Assembly (NCBI GenBank): GCA_009823505.1
Contig: VZQC01008059.1
Coordinates: 1,469,471-1,533,470, forward strand
DNA: 64,000 nt
From: Rhizomys pruinosus
Taxonomy: Eukaryota; Chordata; Mammalia; Rodentia; Spalacidae
Direction: 5' to 3'
Positions 20,438 to 32,483 of this stretch are shown here, piece by piece (within the stretch, counting starts at the first letter, position 1; the number at the start of each line of letters is the position of its first letter). The translations under genes and the position numbers were made by a program. A model generated the notes under the pieces. That model did not search any database and had not been told where the DNA came from. It saw only the letters and a list, made by a program, of their open reading frames with translations.

Positions 20438-23400
20438 ACACTTTTTTCTCCCTTATTTAACGGTCCCTGCAAGTCCACAGGTTGCATTTATTATGCTGAG
20501 TATTGTACAGCTCCCCCAAGGCTGTTTTCAACGACCACCTTGCCATCATCCCTGTAAAGAACACACTTGATTTATAAGTGTCTACACTGCTTCCTCAGGA
20601 AGCTGAATTTTAAAACACTCAACTCCTGCCAAAGCCAGTTTGGTAAACATTTCAGTCAGTCAGAGTTATTCAAATCCCAAAATTGTTGAAATATCTGATT
20701 CATGTATTCCTATATTCCTGCCCATGCATTTGATTTTATTTTACCTAAATTATATTAATTTGTATTTAATCTCAAATCCTTTGAGCCTACTTTCAAAGCC
20801 AATGTTGTGATTCCTTCTATAGCCCTGCTGTGCTATAATTTCTTTAGTCTGCATAGACCGGGGGCTTTCATCTATCTGATGGCTGTGCTCTTGTTTGTGA
20901 GTCTATACAATAATATAGACTTAAGATAGATTCAGCTGACCAATGGACAATGGAGAGCACAGAAATTAAGCATTTGATGTACTAGCTGAGCCAATAAGTT
21001 TGGTGATGCTAGGACACTCATCTGTGCAGTAGTTATCCCTCAGTTGCTGATGGACATTACTGTAAAATGTTATATAAGCATTTCTAACACATGAACACTG
21101 TATTCTACAGACCAAAAATCTTAAAAATATCAGGAAGTTCTGGAACTATATAAAAACCTAGTCACAGGTTGAATATATGCTTATTTGTAAAATGAATCAT
21201 TATATCTAACACGTATAAAGGAATTCAAGAGATGTATAGTCCTCTCATTCATATACTACAGGAAAAACTGAGGTCTCCAGAGATGAAGTCTTATGCAAAG
21301 ATATTTGTAGTTATTGGCATAATTCAGGGAAGAATCTACAATGTTTGGAAGAGCTGGATTCACACACGGGCTTCAGCATGTTACTCTTCATTTACTTTGA
21401 TGGCTGTGCAACACAGTTTAGAGAGTGCAAGCAGCCATGTAGAGAGATGCATCATTATGTCTCTGATAATGTATGTGAAGCAAAGCCCAGTTCCTAGGAT
21501 TCTAGGCACACAGATGAGCAAGGCACTTCTACTGTGTTCAGTCTGAGGATTCTGGGAAACATTTCTTGCCCCTTATCAATTCCCTTCATTGCAATGTCCA
21601 CTGGGTCACACCCAAATTAATGATATACTTGGAAGTCATTTGACCTTTCAACAAGAAATTTCTGCATCCACCATGTTCTAATTCTGAAACCATTTACAAA
21701 GTTACAGATCTCCATGAATCTCAGATTTTTTATTACAAAGGACACAGTAGGGCTACCTTGTAGAATTATCATGAAAATTATCAGAGAGGGGGCATTGAGT
21801 ATGCTACTTAATGTGCCCTAGGTCTTGATTTCTCATTTTATTGTTGTAGTCTCTGTCCTAGCTCTACCAGACCACATCTGGTTCCTTGCTATGGTGTTGT
21901 GGGGATTTTGCATTATCCACTCCCCCTGCCTTGGGTGCTCTGCCTCACACTATGACTGTCCTTAAGCTCACAGTTCAAGTATCATCTTCTCTAACCCTCA
22001 TGTTTCTTTAATTTTAGGGGCAGGAACTCCTACCGCAAACTTCCTGATAACCTCCTTACCTCAACTACAAGGCCATTCATTGCACCTTAAGAACAAATAA
22101 ACTCATCAGACAAACATTATTTGAGTATACACTATTAACTCAAGTCTTGGGCTTAGCTGAAAGACTTAAAAGACATGATTTCTAACTTCAGCTCCATAAA
22201 AGAATAAAACATATAGGTTATGAATTTATAGTTCTTCTGAGGAACTAATTCCTAAACTTACAATAAGGATTCTTTGTTGTTTCTCAGAAATGAAAATATG
22301 ATGGCCCTTTTGGAAACATTGTTTTCTTTTTCTTAGAGATTTGTGATATATATTATCAGAATAATATTTTTGTTAGGTCCTGATGTAAAGGAACCATCTT
22401 AATTTTACATAAAATTTGTATAGCAGGAGTATATAATTCTCACATGGAACCATTGGACAAGCTATGTTTTAATGATATGCAGAAAAATTAGAAGACCTGA
22501 AATTTGTCCTGGCTTCAATAGGTATGTGATGCTAGACAATTCAGCCACTTATCACAGCTCCCTTTCTATGTCTGTAAAACTAGATAACAATATTCATTCA
22601 GTAGTAACTCATTTGTCATTCATAATTTAATGTTGATATTTATGAATGTTTTCTTCCAGTTTTCAAGGCTTATAGGAACTTGCGGTTTTATTATTCTTGT
22701 AAAGAAAGTATAAATAAAAAATTAAGGAAATATATACATTTAGGCTACTCCTTACCAATTTGACATTTGCTTCATTCCATTAGCCATGCAATGAAATCCA
22801 CCAAAGAGCAAGTTAATTTTTCTGTTGAGATGACAGGGGAAGCTCCCTCTGAAAGACTCTATCTTCTTACAAGGGAAAAGGGAATTAAGGTCCTTAAGTC
22901 TCAGGCAGCATCTCACAGAGAGAACAAGTGGACAGCACATGAATTCTTTATAAGATCCTAGTGACAATGGAAAGTGTCCTTTGTATGCTGATCCTCAGGG
23001 AGAAAGGCTTCTTAGTAGTTAGTGCTTGGGTGGAGTCAAATGAGTTGGACATCCTTAGGAGCAGTGATTTTATGCAACAATCCAAATGTGAGTCCTGACT
23101 GAGAAAATCTATGTTTGCCTCAAAATACAGAATAGATTCTGACACATTTACTGAGTCCAGTCTTGCCTGATCTAGTCAGATGATTGAGTGTTCTTTAAGG
23201 GATCCCCATAAAATTAATGAATCCCTCAAGAGGAGGTATTTCCCCAGTGGTAACTTTCATCTAAACTTAGTTGGAGAAAATGTTTGAAAGAAATTTTACA
23301 TAGTCTACAAACTAAAGGAAATATTAAGGAGCTCTTCTGTGTAGCCACTATGGAAAATTGTTACCTAGAGATTCCAGGCAGGTGTCTCCAATTCCTTTCT

Positions 23401-23814
23401 TACAGTCAACAGGGACTGATGTCATGTTCCTGGTAGGATATCCCATGAAAGTCCCCACAGGTGTACAGTCATTCCAGCTTAAGCTCCTAAATCATGTGTG
23501 ATGCACTCACCCAACACTAGCCCAGGGTTTGGAGGTGTGGAGTCTTAGCTGTGGCTCTGACATATGGCAATGGTTATCTTCAAGCCTGTAGGGAAGTTCT
23601 TATGGGACTTTTCTCACCTGTGATAGGGAATGTTGGATTACATGGACAACATGGCTTTGTCACCTGGATTTGATTCTATGACACTTCTGACCTCATATCC
23701 TAACACACACCTTCAGCTGTTCTCCCTTCAGTGTGAGTCTCAGGCAACACAGGCTTCTTGCTGTGCTACAGAAAACCACAGGGGACCTCAAGGATGACTA
23801 AATACATGTGTGTA
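20435..23814. other. Mostly unique sequence with possible MIR traces
   Basis: No gene or recent transposon seen. At 21,750-21,825 (CTACCTTGTAGAATTATCATG...) and 22,520-22,600 (GTGATGCTAGACAATTCAGCC...CTGTAAAACTAGATAACAATA) the text resembles the sense MIR core, weakly. This is the longest stretch without rodent-specific insertions. Confidence 0.4.
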
Positions 23815-24015
23815 GGTGCCACAGTGCCTAGTTCAAGTCTTGCTTATGCATTTTACTATTTTGTTACCTTGGAAAATTTTCTGATCTCTGTGTACCTCGG
23901 TTCCATTATCTGTAAGTTGGGGGTAGTGTAGTCTCCCACTCTTCAAGGGTTTGTAAGGATAAAAATGATTCAAACCACTTAATCTTTCAATAAGTATTAG
24001 CTATCATCATAATTT
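23815..24015 (+). mobile_element. MIR SINE
   Basis: Runs from AGTTCAAGTCTTGCTTATGC through CTCGGTTCCATTATCTGTAA and TTTGTAAGGATAAAAATGAT to CAATAAGTATTAGCTATCAT, matching the MIR order of TCAGTTTCCTCATCTGTAA, TTGTGAGGATTAAATGA and CAATAAATGTTAG. Confidence 0.65.
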
Positions 24016-24189
24016 ATTTTCATTATAATTCCTACCACCACTACTGTCATCACCACTCCAACAGCATCACCATCACCTCCGCAGTAATTCTAATTAGTGA
24101 TCATGACTTGCATCATCACATAAGCACCACCATCATCATCCAATGCTTTTAAGTACTGAACCATGTCTCCAGCCCCCATGTGCTACTTT

Positions 24190-25098
24190 TTAAATCCACT
24201 GAGTCCACTTAGTGTATATGCATGTATGTCCCCTACAGCCCCTCACCCCCACCAACCACCAGACCTCGTGTATTTTGTCATATGTGTTAAGTCCTATCTA
24301 GTCAATGATTTATATCCCATTGTCCTTCAGTGCAAGTTCATCCATTGAAGTCTAAGCAGCCTATCTAGGGATCTTACAGAAGATCTGCTCTCCCTTGCTT
24401 AGTAGTAATCCATTGCCAACATTTCCAAGGCTAAGACTGGGGACCACCAACCATTCTTCTCTCTCCACCTTGGGCCTTTCTCTGATTGAGTTGGCATGGG
24501 TCTTGTGCACAACACCACCATTGGCACATGAGCAGGTTCCCAGTGGCCTCAAAGCCTGCTTCCCAATGTTCATGGGCCAACACCGGCTCTGACAATCTTT
24601 CTGCCTCCTCTTCCACATGGTCCCTGAGCTGCGGGTGGGTGGAGTTTAATATAGGAGTCCTATCCTGGGACACACACTCTACAGTCTCTAATTCTCTTAA
24701 ACTTGGCCAGTTGTGGCCTTCTGTATGCATCACACTCTGTTGTATGAGGAAGCTCTGCTGGTGAGAGCTGAGGGATGCCCTAATATTCTCTCTTCCCCCC
24801 GGTCCTCTATGTTGAGGAACATGAGCCTTACATGTGGAGGTTCCACTGTACATTGTAGATGTGACACTTAGTGCTGGGCATCTCTCAGACATATTTGCTG
24901 TTTGTGACCAATTGTGGAACTCTGTAATAGCCTCTATCTTCTGCACAAGGACATTTCTTTGATTAGTGGTATATGGTACACTTGCTTCTGTGCATTGAAA
25001 TATATCATATACTTTGATATTCACTTCCCCATCCTACTGTTATTCCTTCTCCCCCTGCCATGAATCTCTTTCCTTCTCCCAATCTCTCTTCTAACTTC

Positions 25099-25167
<69 letters not shown>

Positions 25168-26230
25168 GAGATAGATAGATAGATATAAAAATATATATCC
25201 ATATGTACAGTCACACACTATCAGCATCCTTTTCAGAAAGTCATTACCTTGAACTGTGTGCCCCTAGAAGTTTCAGAGTTTTAGGTCTTACATCATTAAG
25301 GTCTTAAGTACATTCTGAATGGATTTTTGTATGGGATGATAGATAGGGACCTAGTTTATTCTACATGCAAATGTTTACTTTTCCAGCACCATTTGTTTAA
25401 GAAGTCTTATTTCCCATGTAAATTTTTGACACATTTGTCAAATCAAGTGGCTTTCCTTATTGCCACTCACCATTTCTGGCTCCTATAATCTTTCCATTTC
25501 CTATTTTGTAATGATCCCCAATCTTTGGGAGAAGAGGTTGTGATATAGGAGTCCCATTTAGTGCTAAGCATGCTCCAATCTCTTATTTTCTGTACATTGA
25601 ACAGTTGTCTATCTCTGTGCTCATCATCATCTACTATACAAAGAAGCTTCTCTCGTGAGAACAGAGAGATGTATGAATCTATGGGTATAACATTAAGTCA
25701 TTAGGAGTCGGTTTAAACTGTTAATTTAGCAAAATAATAGTTGTACGTTCTCCTCTATGGTACATGACCTGTTCATCCACAAGATCCTAAAGTCTGATAA
25801 CAGTGTCAGTTATGGGCTCCATCTTGTAAAATGAGCCTTAAACCTATTAAAAAATGGTCGGTCTTATGACATCCACACCACTGTGGCACCAGTGTGTATA
25901 AGTTGTCAGGCTGCTTCTTATTGTAGACCAAGAAGGTCACACCTAGGCAAGGCAAGGTGGACGGCTCCTTTTCTCTTCTTCCAGTACTGTGAAGGCGATA
26001 GAGAAGAAGCTTCCAAGCTACTACCAGCTTGACTTTCCTTCCTTGGTCTTCAGCAATAGAGTCTTACTGTCAAGTTCTGGCAGGTAACCAAAAGCAATGA
26101 CAATAGCCAGTATTGTTTGAAGGTCAGTGGGATCCCATGGTCAGCAATGCAAAAGAGGTGGACCATTCCTTGTATTGGGTTTTTATCTGCTAGCCTTTGG
26201 TATCTGGTAGGGGACTTGCCCACCCCCAGC
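24190..26230 (-). mobile_element. Field of LINE-1 fragments, minus strand
   Basis: 24,200-24,960 is an antisense L1 3' UTR (CATGGTCCCTGAGCTGCGGG, GAGTTTAATATAGGAGTCC, GTTGTGGAACTCTGTAATAG). 25,240-25,450 includes TTCCAGCACCATTTGTTTAA, the antisense of the L1 ORF2 phrase for a ...MVLEK... stretch. 25,450-26,220 is further L1 3' sequence with TGTCAAGTTCTGGCAGGTAA. Several insertions or one rearranged copy are possible. Confidence 0.6.
25095..25200 (+). repeat. (CT)n (TA)n (GATA)n compound microsatellite
   Basis: CTCTCT, then TATATA, then GATAGATAGATA, then ATATAAAAATATATAT, all within about 105 bases. Confidence 0.9.
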
Positions 26231-26261
26231 CCCAGAATTATAACACAAATCTATTTAAGGA

Positions 26262-26262
26262 T

Positions 26263-26301
<39 letters not shown>

Positions 26302-26330
26302 TTATATATGTATAATATATACATATATAT
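26262..26330 (+). repeat. (GATA)n plus TA-rich microsatellite
   Basis: Ten GATA units followed by ATTATATATGTATAATATAT-type sequence. Confidence 0.9.
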
Positions 26331-26735
26331 TGATCCATTTGAAGTTGAGTTTTGTGCATATTGAAGGATACAGTTATAACTTCAGATGGAGAATTTTATC
26401 CCACAGTTCTCCCTTCCCAGAGTCTGACGTAGACCTTGATTTAGGTATAGGATATTTCACACAATATTTAGATGACCCTTTGAGTGTGAGCCGATGTTCT
26501 GTGAGCACTTCGAGGATGTTGGGATAAGGTGGCAATAGTTTCTCAGTCAGGGCTAGGCCTTCTTGCACATCTCCCCCATGCTAAGAGTTAGTGTGATTGA
26601 TTTGAGAGTGTGTAGGCCTTGGGAAAGGGTGGGTAGGGAAAAGGGGTGGACCTGGGAGGTGCTGAGGGAATGAGAGTGAATATTTTCAAAACACATTGCA
26701 GGAAATTCTCAAAGAATTAATAAAAAGACAAAATA
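26331..26735. mobile_element. Further LINE-1 remnants
   Basis: CCATTTGAAGTTGAGTTTTG at 26,336 resembles the antisense L1 ORF2 phrase. 26,580-26,735 ends GGAAATTCTCAAAGAATTAA followed by TAAAAAGAC, which is like a sense L1 3' terminus. Mixed orientation implies at least two fragments. Confidence 0.45.
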
Positions 26736-26878
26736 AAATAACAAAATACAATTAGCTTCATTTACCTTCATCATAGTGATATGGCTGAAAAGAAAAGATG
26801 AGGAGAAACAGTCTGCATTCGTGCAGGGAAAAGAGAAATAGACTGGTAAGACTTTTTCTTTTAAAAATATTGTTTCAT

Positions 26879-27139
26879 GGCTGGAGAGATAGCCTAGCGG
26901 TTAAGAGCACCAACGCTCTTGCAGAGGACCCGGGTTCGATCCCCAGCACCCACATGGCGGCTAAGAACCGTCTGTAACTCCAATTCCAGGAGAACTCCAG
27001 TTCCAGGGGAATCCGAGACCCTCTTCTGACCTCCGCGGCATTGCACGACACGGGTGCACAGACCTGCATGCAGACAGTACATTCATACACATACAAAAAT
27101 AAATAAATAAATAAATAAATAATAAAAAAAAATTAAAAA
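26879..27139 (+). mobile_element. Young B2 SINE (17-bp duplication subtype)
   Basis: Complete sense B2 with a perfect 16-bp target-site duplication AAAAATATTGTTTCAT at 26,863-26,878 and 27,140-27,155, a B box GGTTCGATCCC at 26,933-26,943 and an (AAAT)n tail. It is among the youngest insertions here. Confidence 0.95.
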
Positions 27140-27205
27140 AAAAATATTGTTTCATTAAGAATCTCATACAGTGCATTTTGATCGTGTTCAACAACCTCCA
27201 TCATG

Positions 27206-27300
27206 TCCTCTCAGATAAGTCCCCACCTCCCAACCCTACCCTACTTCAGGTCCTCTCAGATACTACGTCCCCACCTCCCCAACCCTACCCTACTTCAGGT
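27206..27300 (+). repeat. Two-copy ~47-bp tandem repeat
   Basis: TCCTCTCAGATAAGTCCCCA...TACCCTACTTCAGG is followed at once by a near copy with CTAC inserted after CAGATA and one extra C. Confidence 0.85.
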
Positions 27301-27304
27301 CCTC

Positions 27305-27690
27305 TAGCTTTCTATGTCTATTTTTTTAAGTGAATTCTGTGCATTTCCTATAACACGTCTTGATCATAGTTAGATTCCCTACCCTATCTGCACCCTCATA
27401 ACCCCCACTGGATTTCATGCAGTCTGTCACATAAGTTTAGTTCTCTTGACTCAAGTTTGTGTCCCTAGATGTCCTTCGTTGTGAGTCCATCCACTGGAGC
27501 CTGGTCATCCTCTCTAGTGTCATTCCCTCACTCAGCAGGGATTAGTTGCCAGTAGCTCCTCAGCTAAGCTGTGGCTTTTTAGCCATTTCCTCAGTTCTGT
27601 GAGGGGTGTTTGTCTGGTTTGAGTCTGCATGGGTCTTATGCATGCTGTCACCATTGCTGTAGGTGCCTGGGAGCAACCTTCCAGCCATGA
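27305..27690 (-). mobile_element. LINE-1 3' UTR, minus strand
   Basis: Matches the left part of the 15,005-15,990 and 24,200 copies: TTGTGCATTT-like opening, GTGAGTCCATCCACTGGAGC, then GCATGGGTCTTATGCATGCT and CACCATTGCTGTAGG. Confidence 0.65.
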
Positions 27691-27699
27691 TGTCGGAGA

Positions 27700-28365
27700 T
27701 CTGATTGGAAACAATGGGGGAAACGAACATTGTGGAATAAGATGCATGCACATCCATGTTTACTGCAGCTCTCTTCACAATAGCGAAGAGCTGGAACCAA
27801 CCCAAATGTCCCTCAACAGACGAGTGGATGACAAAAATGTGGCACATCTGCACAATGGAGTACTATTCAGCAGTAAAGAAAGATGGCATTATGAACTTTG
27901 CAGGTAAATGGATGAAACTCTAAGCCATTATGCTGAGTGAAGTAACACAGTCCCAGAAAGACAAACGGAGAATGGTTTCCCTCATTTGTGGATGCTAACA
28001 CCAAATCCCCCAGACGAAAGGCAAGCAGAATAACATTATTGCTATATTTCTGTTCATCTGAAAGCAACCATGTTGTTATAACATGAATCTCTCAATGGGC
28101 TCTAGAATCCATCCACCAATTATTTTCAGACCCTATAATTACTGTATATAGGTGAAGAAAGTGTGTATCCATAGTTTAGAGTAATACAAAATTAATGGAG
28201 GAAAATGTGAATTCCTAAGCATAAAAAAAGACTGAGAGAAAGATGCAGGACAGTTATGGCAGAATGCATGATCTGGGGTGGGGTGGGGGGAATGGAAATG
28301 CCTGAACTGAACTGAAAAATGATGTCTGAAATACACAAAACTTCAATAAAATATTTTATTACAAA
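27700..28365 (+). mobile_element. LINE-1 3' end, plus strand, head-to-head with the previous one
   Basis: Starts in ORF2 C-terminal sequence (CACAATAGCGAAGAGCTGGA, CAATGGAGTACTATTCAGCA, ATGAACTTTGCAGGTAAATG), reaches the ORF2 end (CCTCATTTGTGGATGCTAA, the same as at 57,030-57,045) and a 3' UTR ending CTTCAATAAAATATTTTATT. The junction with the antisense fragment at ~27,695 makes an inverted L1 pair. Confidence 0.75.
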
Positions 28366-28833
28366 AAGATACTGAAACACTTTTGTTCTAGAAAAGAAAA
28401 AAGAAGATTTCTTAAAGATCAAACTGGAATGAAAATTCCTAGAATTCATTTCTAGCAAAAATACTCTAAGTTAAAGTGTATGACTAGTTTTAAATAAATT
28501 TAAAGAACAGATATTTATAGTGAAAATAGTGATATGTGATGAAGTTTATAAATGCAAAATGGTATGATGAGAGCAGAAATGTGGGTTATTAATAGAATTA
28601 GAATTTCGATCGTTTCATAGGCATTTACTATAGCGGCAATGTTCATGGTAGGCCAGTGACAGCAATGCACCACTAAGTATCACTTAGCCAAGGGAGATGA
28701 TAATGATAATTTAAACATCCAGACAATGGTTGAAAAGAGGAAAGGAAAGGAGGAATCAATGACAAACACAAGTGAAGATGGTGTATTTCCACTCTACTTC
28801 TACTCTATTATTCTTTTTAAAGGAAAGGTAAAT
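28366..28833. other. No recognisable feature
   Basis: AT-rich DNA with nothing identifiable. Confidence 0.4.
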
Positions 28834-28847
28834 TTATTATGCTTCTT

Positions 28848-29086
28848 TATTTATTTTATTTATTTCTGTATGTGTACGAATGTACTGTCTGCATGCAGGT
28901 TTGTGCACCCATGTCATGCAATGCTGCGGAGGTCAGAAGAGGGTGGCGGATTCCCCTGGAACTGGAGTTCTCCTGGAATTGGAACTACAGACGGTTCTCG
29001 GCCGCCATGTGGGTGCTGGGGATCGAACCCGGTTCCTCCGTAAGGGCGGTCAGCGCTCTTAACCCACTAGGACACCTCTCCAGCCC
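28848..29086 (-). mobile_element. Young B2 SINE (17-bp duplication subtype)
   Basis: Antisense B2 bounded by perfect 14-bp duplications TTATTATGCTTCTT at 28,834-28,847 and 29,087-29,100. Confidence 0.95.
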
Positions 29087-29157
29087 TTATTATGCTTCTT
29101 ATAATCACACTTTATTTAAGAAAATGAGTTAGGGATTTTATAAAATTTTGCAATTGT

Positions 29158-29335
29158 TGGGCTGGAGAGATGGTGGACCTGGATTTAGTTCCTGGCACCC
29201 ACATGATGGCTAATAACCATCTGGAACTCTACTTCCAGGAACTCTGATGCCTTCTTCTGGCCTCTGTGGGCACTGTGTGACACTGTACTTATAAGCAAAG
29301 CACTCATACACATAAAAAATAAATTAAAATATCTA
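29158..29335 (+). mobile_element. Older B2 SINE with internal deletion
   Basis: GGGCTGGAGAGATGGTGGAC jumps from the head to the B-box side, so the A-box region is partly missing. CCACATGATGGCTAATAACC and an AAATAAATTAAA tail follow. Confidence 0.75.
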
Positions 29336-29436
29336 TGATTGTTACCTAGAGACTAGTGTTGAAAAGAGAATATGGATATTAAACTAGTCAAAGCAGAATT
29401 ATGGACCAGGTAAGTTGTCAGCAGTAAAAATTGATG

Positions 29437-29597
29437 CTACTTGGGCGTGGTGGCGCACACCTTTAATCCTAGCACTTGGGAGGCAGAGGCAGGTGGATAT
29501 TTGTGAGTGCAAGGCCAGTCTGGTCTACAGAGTGAGTTCTAGGACAGCTGTGGCTACAGGGAGACCATGTCTCAAAAAGACCAAAAAAAAAAATATA
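29437..29597 (+). mobile_element. B1 SINE
   Basis: Sense B1 from TTGGGCGTGGTGGCGCACAC to GTCTCAAAAAGACC with an A-tail leading into an AT-rich run. Confidence 0.9.
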
Positions 29598-29639
29598 TAA
29601 TATAGAATATAGTATATATATATATATATTGATGCCTAC

Positions 29640-30310
29640 TGAAGAGATACAGGTGGTTTAGAGGGAGAGGGAGAGCCATTCCGTTTTGGACATGTGGCCA
29701 CTGGTGGGTTTCCAATGCTAAGGTGGTTGGCTCCACAGTGATACACATATGGGCAGCAGTAATTGGACTCAGTGGGTTACCAAAAGAAAAAAGACATGAA
29801 GTTAGGACGGCAGTTGCTGGAGGACATGGGGGGAACCAGAGAGAGGAAATGGGAGATGGGGGTGTATACGGTCCTGTTTTGTTACATACATACATGAAAT
29901 CTTGAAGAAAACAGTCTCCCAGGCTTCTGTAAACTTGCTTATATGCCCTTACAGTAATGGTATCATCACGAACAAGACCCACGCAAACTACATCAGACAA
30001 AAGCTCAGCATCAAACTGGGGAAATGGAGAGCAAGCCCCAACCCTAGCTGAACTATTGGCAATTGACTACTGTGGGGTAAGGGAGAGGTGATCTTCTTTA
30101 AGTGAGACTCTAGACAGCTGAATAGAGTTCAGTGAATAAACTCACACTGAGGTGCATCTGGGTGCACAAAACTTGATTTGCTTGGTTTTAATGTCTGTGA
30201 GAGAATGCATGAAATCTGCAGGGAAGGCTATGGGATCAGAGGATGGGGAGGAGTATAAAGATGATTAAGATGTTTTGTAATAAGTGCACAAAATTCAATA
30301 ACATATATAT
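29640..30310 (+). mobile_element. LINE-1 3' UTR fragments
   Basis: The first part (GCAGCAGTAATTGGACTCAG, AAAGACATGAAGTTAGGAC) looks like an L1 3' tail segment. From ~29,905 the text parallels 10,140-10,530 (GTATCATCACGAACAAGACC, CCTAGCTGAACTATTGGCAA, GATTAAGATGTTTTGTAATAAG). It lies on the 3' side of OR10W1 at the same relative place as 61,385-62,125 beside the second OR10W1 copy. Confidence 0.65.
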
Positions 30311-30539
30311 TTTAAAAAGGAAATAGTTAATCCGAGACAAGGTACCCATTCTTCAGCAATACATAACAATACTAAATGAACATTTTGCATCTTATAATAG
30401 AGTTCAAAATTCAGAAAATTCATCAAAGCCACAGTGAAAGAACATTCTAAGAGAGTCAAGCATTTTGATGCATAACAATCAATAAGTGACAACATAAGTA
30501 GACCAACTATGTAAAAATTCAAGATTAAAACTCTACTGA

Positions 30540-30680
30540 GAGTGGTGTCCCATGTTTGTAACACCAGCCTGTGGGAGGCTGAGGCAGATGGATTAAAAGC
30601 TTGAAGCCTACCTGGGCTACCCAATGGTGGTCCCCAGTGCCACTCTGTTTCAACAAACCGAATGAAATAAAGAAAAGACA
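30540..30680 (+). mobile_element. Old B1-like SINE
   Basis: GTGGTGTCCCATGTTTGTAA, GTGGGAGGCTGAGGCAGATG, CCTACCTGGGCTACCCAATG. Diverged 7SL-type repeat with a counterpart at 62,155-62,275. Confidence 0.55.
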
Positions 30681-31210
30681 AAATCACATACTGTTAGCTA
30701 ACCCAACTTTATTGGCTTCCTTACCATCTACAGGATGCACATTGTTTTTGGTAGCATAAGCATTCAAAGAATCACATGTATCATGAAACAAATCTCAATG
30801 CTAAAAATTACAATCGAGGCTTGAAGTTCAGGATCTAGTAATTAGCATCAATACTCTATTTAAATCATAATAAGCAGTTATACCCAGAAGGGGAAAGAAT
30901 AGGATGCACTTTGGAATTATATTCCATAACATTCTTGAATCTAACTGGGCACTGTGCCAGTCTCTTTCGATTTGGGAGCAGGACACATTCCTGTATTACA
31001 GCACAATTATGCTTTCTAGTACTTACATCCTAATCTGTAGTTACATGAAAATGTTGGCTCTGTTCTCTGGATCTGTCTTCAGAGAGGTTCTTCTATTAAG
31101 TATGAAAAGAATTTTTGAAGGCTGACATGAAAAATATATATTCATAGACATTATATACTATGTACATTTTAATATTTTTGGAATATAGTAAGCACTTAAG
31201 TGCTAACAAT
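30681..31210. other. Duplicated flank, no gene
   Basis: CATCTACAGGATGCACATTG and the ~150 bases around it align with 62,330-62,480, so this is part of the OR10W1 segmental duplication. No coding signal. Confidence 0.5.
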
Positions 31211-31224
31211 TACTAACATCTAGT

Positions 31225-31340
31225 AAATTTTTTTGGTCTTTTTGAGACAGGGCCTCCCTGTAACCCCAGCTGTCCTGGAACTCACTATGTAGACCAGGCT
31301 GGCTTTGAACTCACAAAGATCTGCCTGCCTCTGGTTCCCA
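31225..31340 (-). mobile_element. 5'-truncated B1 SINE
   Basis: Antisense B1 body ending at TGGTTCCCAAG, with TAACATCTAGTA on both sides (about 31,214 and 31,346). Confidence 0.85.
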
Positions 31341-31345
31341 AGTAT

Positions 31346-32483
31346 AACATCTAGTATTTTATAACATTAATTTAAGGATGAATTACATTCCTTCACACAA
31401 CAACTGTTTAGCCAACACTTTATTACAGGGAAACTGGATTGATATATTTTCATTTTTACATATAATACTATAATAAACAACTTTATATGTTGCCACTTCT
31501 TGAAGCTTTCTAAGTCCTTCTCTATCCTTCCCTGTAACTCAGGAGACAGGCTTCATGGTAGAATCACCCACATTTCTGGCTTTCTTGATTCCAGTTGGGT
31601 TTGGCAGTGGAGAACAGGGCAAGAGATGGGGGGCTGGAGAAAAGAGGACGTAGTATTGATGGCCCTGCTGTCTCATTGTGTGATCTGACTGGGTGAAAGC
31701 GTATTTCTCCCAACTAAATCCACGGTTCTCAGTATCTCCCCTGGTGACTTTGGCTCTCACTGGCTTTTTAACATGGAGTCTTCTTTTACCCTTTATCTGT
31801 CCTAATGATAAAAGTGTAGCTACTCACCTGAGGTGCTTCTAGGTTCCCCGACTCAGAAGAATCTTTAGTGCATCTTTGTAGCTAAAACTCCTTGAATGAG
31901 CCATCTCTTTCCACCAAAGAGCTGTTTTAGTCTCATGCTTGCCATTTAACATTACTTTGTGCTGATTCACTTACATTTATTTTTCTACCAGAACAATTAC
32001 CAGGTATAATAGTAGAAACATATTAAAGGACTTTATCATGTGTAGGTAAACAGTGTCCATATAATATATAATGTTTATTGTTGTGAGGATCCGTTTCAAC
32101 ATCAGCTGAGACCACACTATTGTAATTGCACAGGGATTTGCTTTATCTGGGACCAAAGTCCATTTTATTGATCCTTTCTCTTTTTTTATTTCTGTTTATT
32201 TTGCTCCTCCAGACGATAAACTTCCCAGGGCCAAGTATTTTTACTGTTCTCCACATTGATAGGACATGTAGGAAACTCTTGGTACATGAATGACCTTGTG
32301 TTGTTACATTGCATGTTAATAGCACTTGAATTTTATGGTAATTGTACTTTAATAAAAACAATTTCAAAATCATTGAATACGAAAATACATATATTTCTCA
32401 AGATGCAACCTGATATTTCCAACCTAAAATATTGCCTGATTCCTGCTGCTTACCGGATGTAGCTAACCTGTATTGATCCTTTC
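31346..32483. other. OR10W1 3' flank
   Basis: No gene. From ~31,780 on, text such as CTTGAATGAGCCATCTCTTTCC and TTCACTTACATTTATTTTTCT matches 63,495-63,600 in the same order with indels, so this is the duplicated downstream flank. Confidence 0.55.

Noticed and set aside
24060..24140. CATCATCAC-rich patch as a microsatellite
   Set aside because: It is irregular and short; a compositional patch after a MIR rather than a true tandem repeat.
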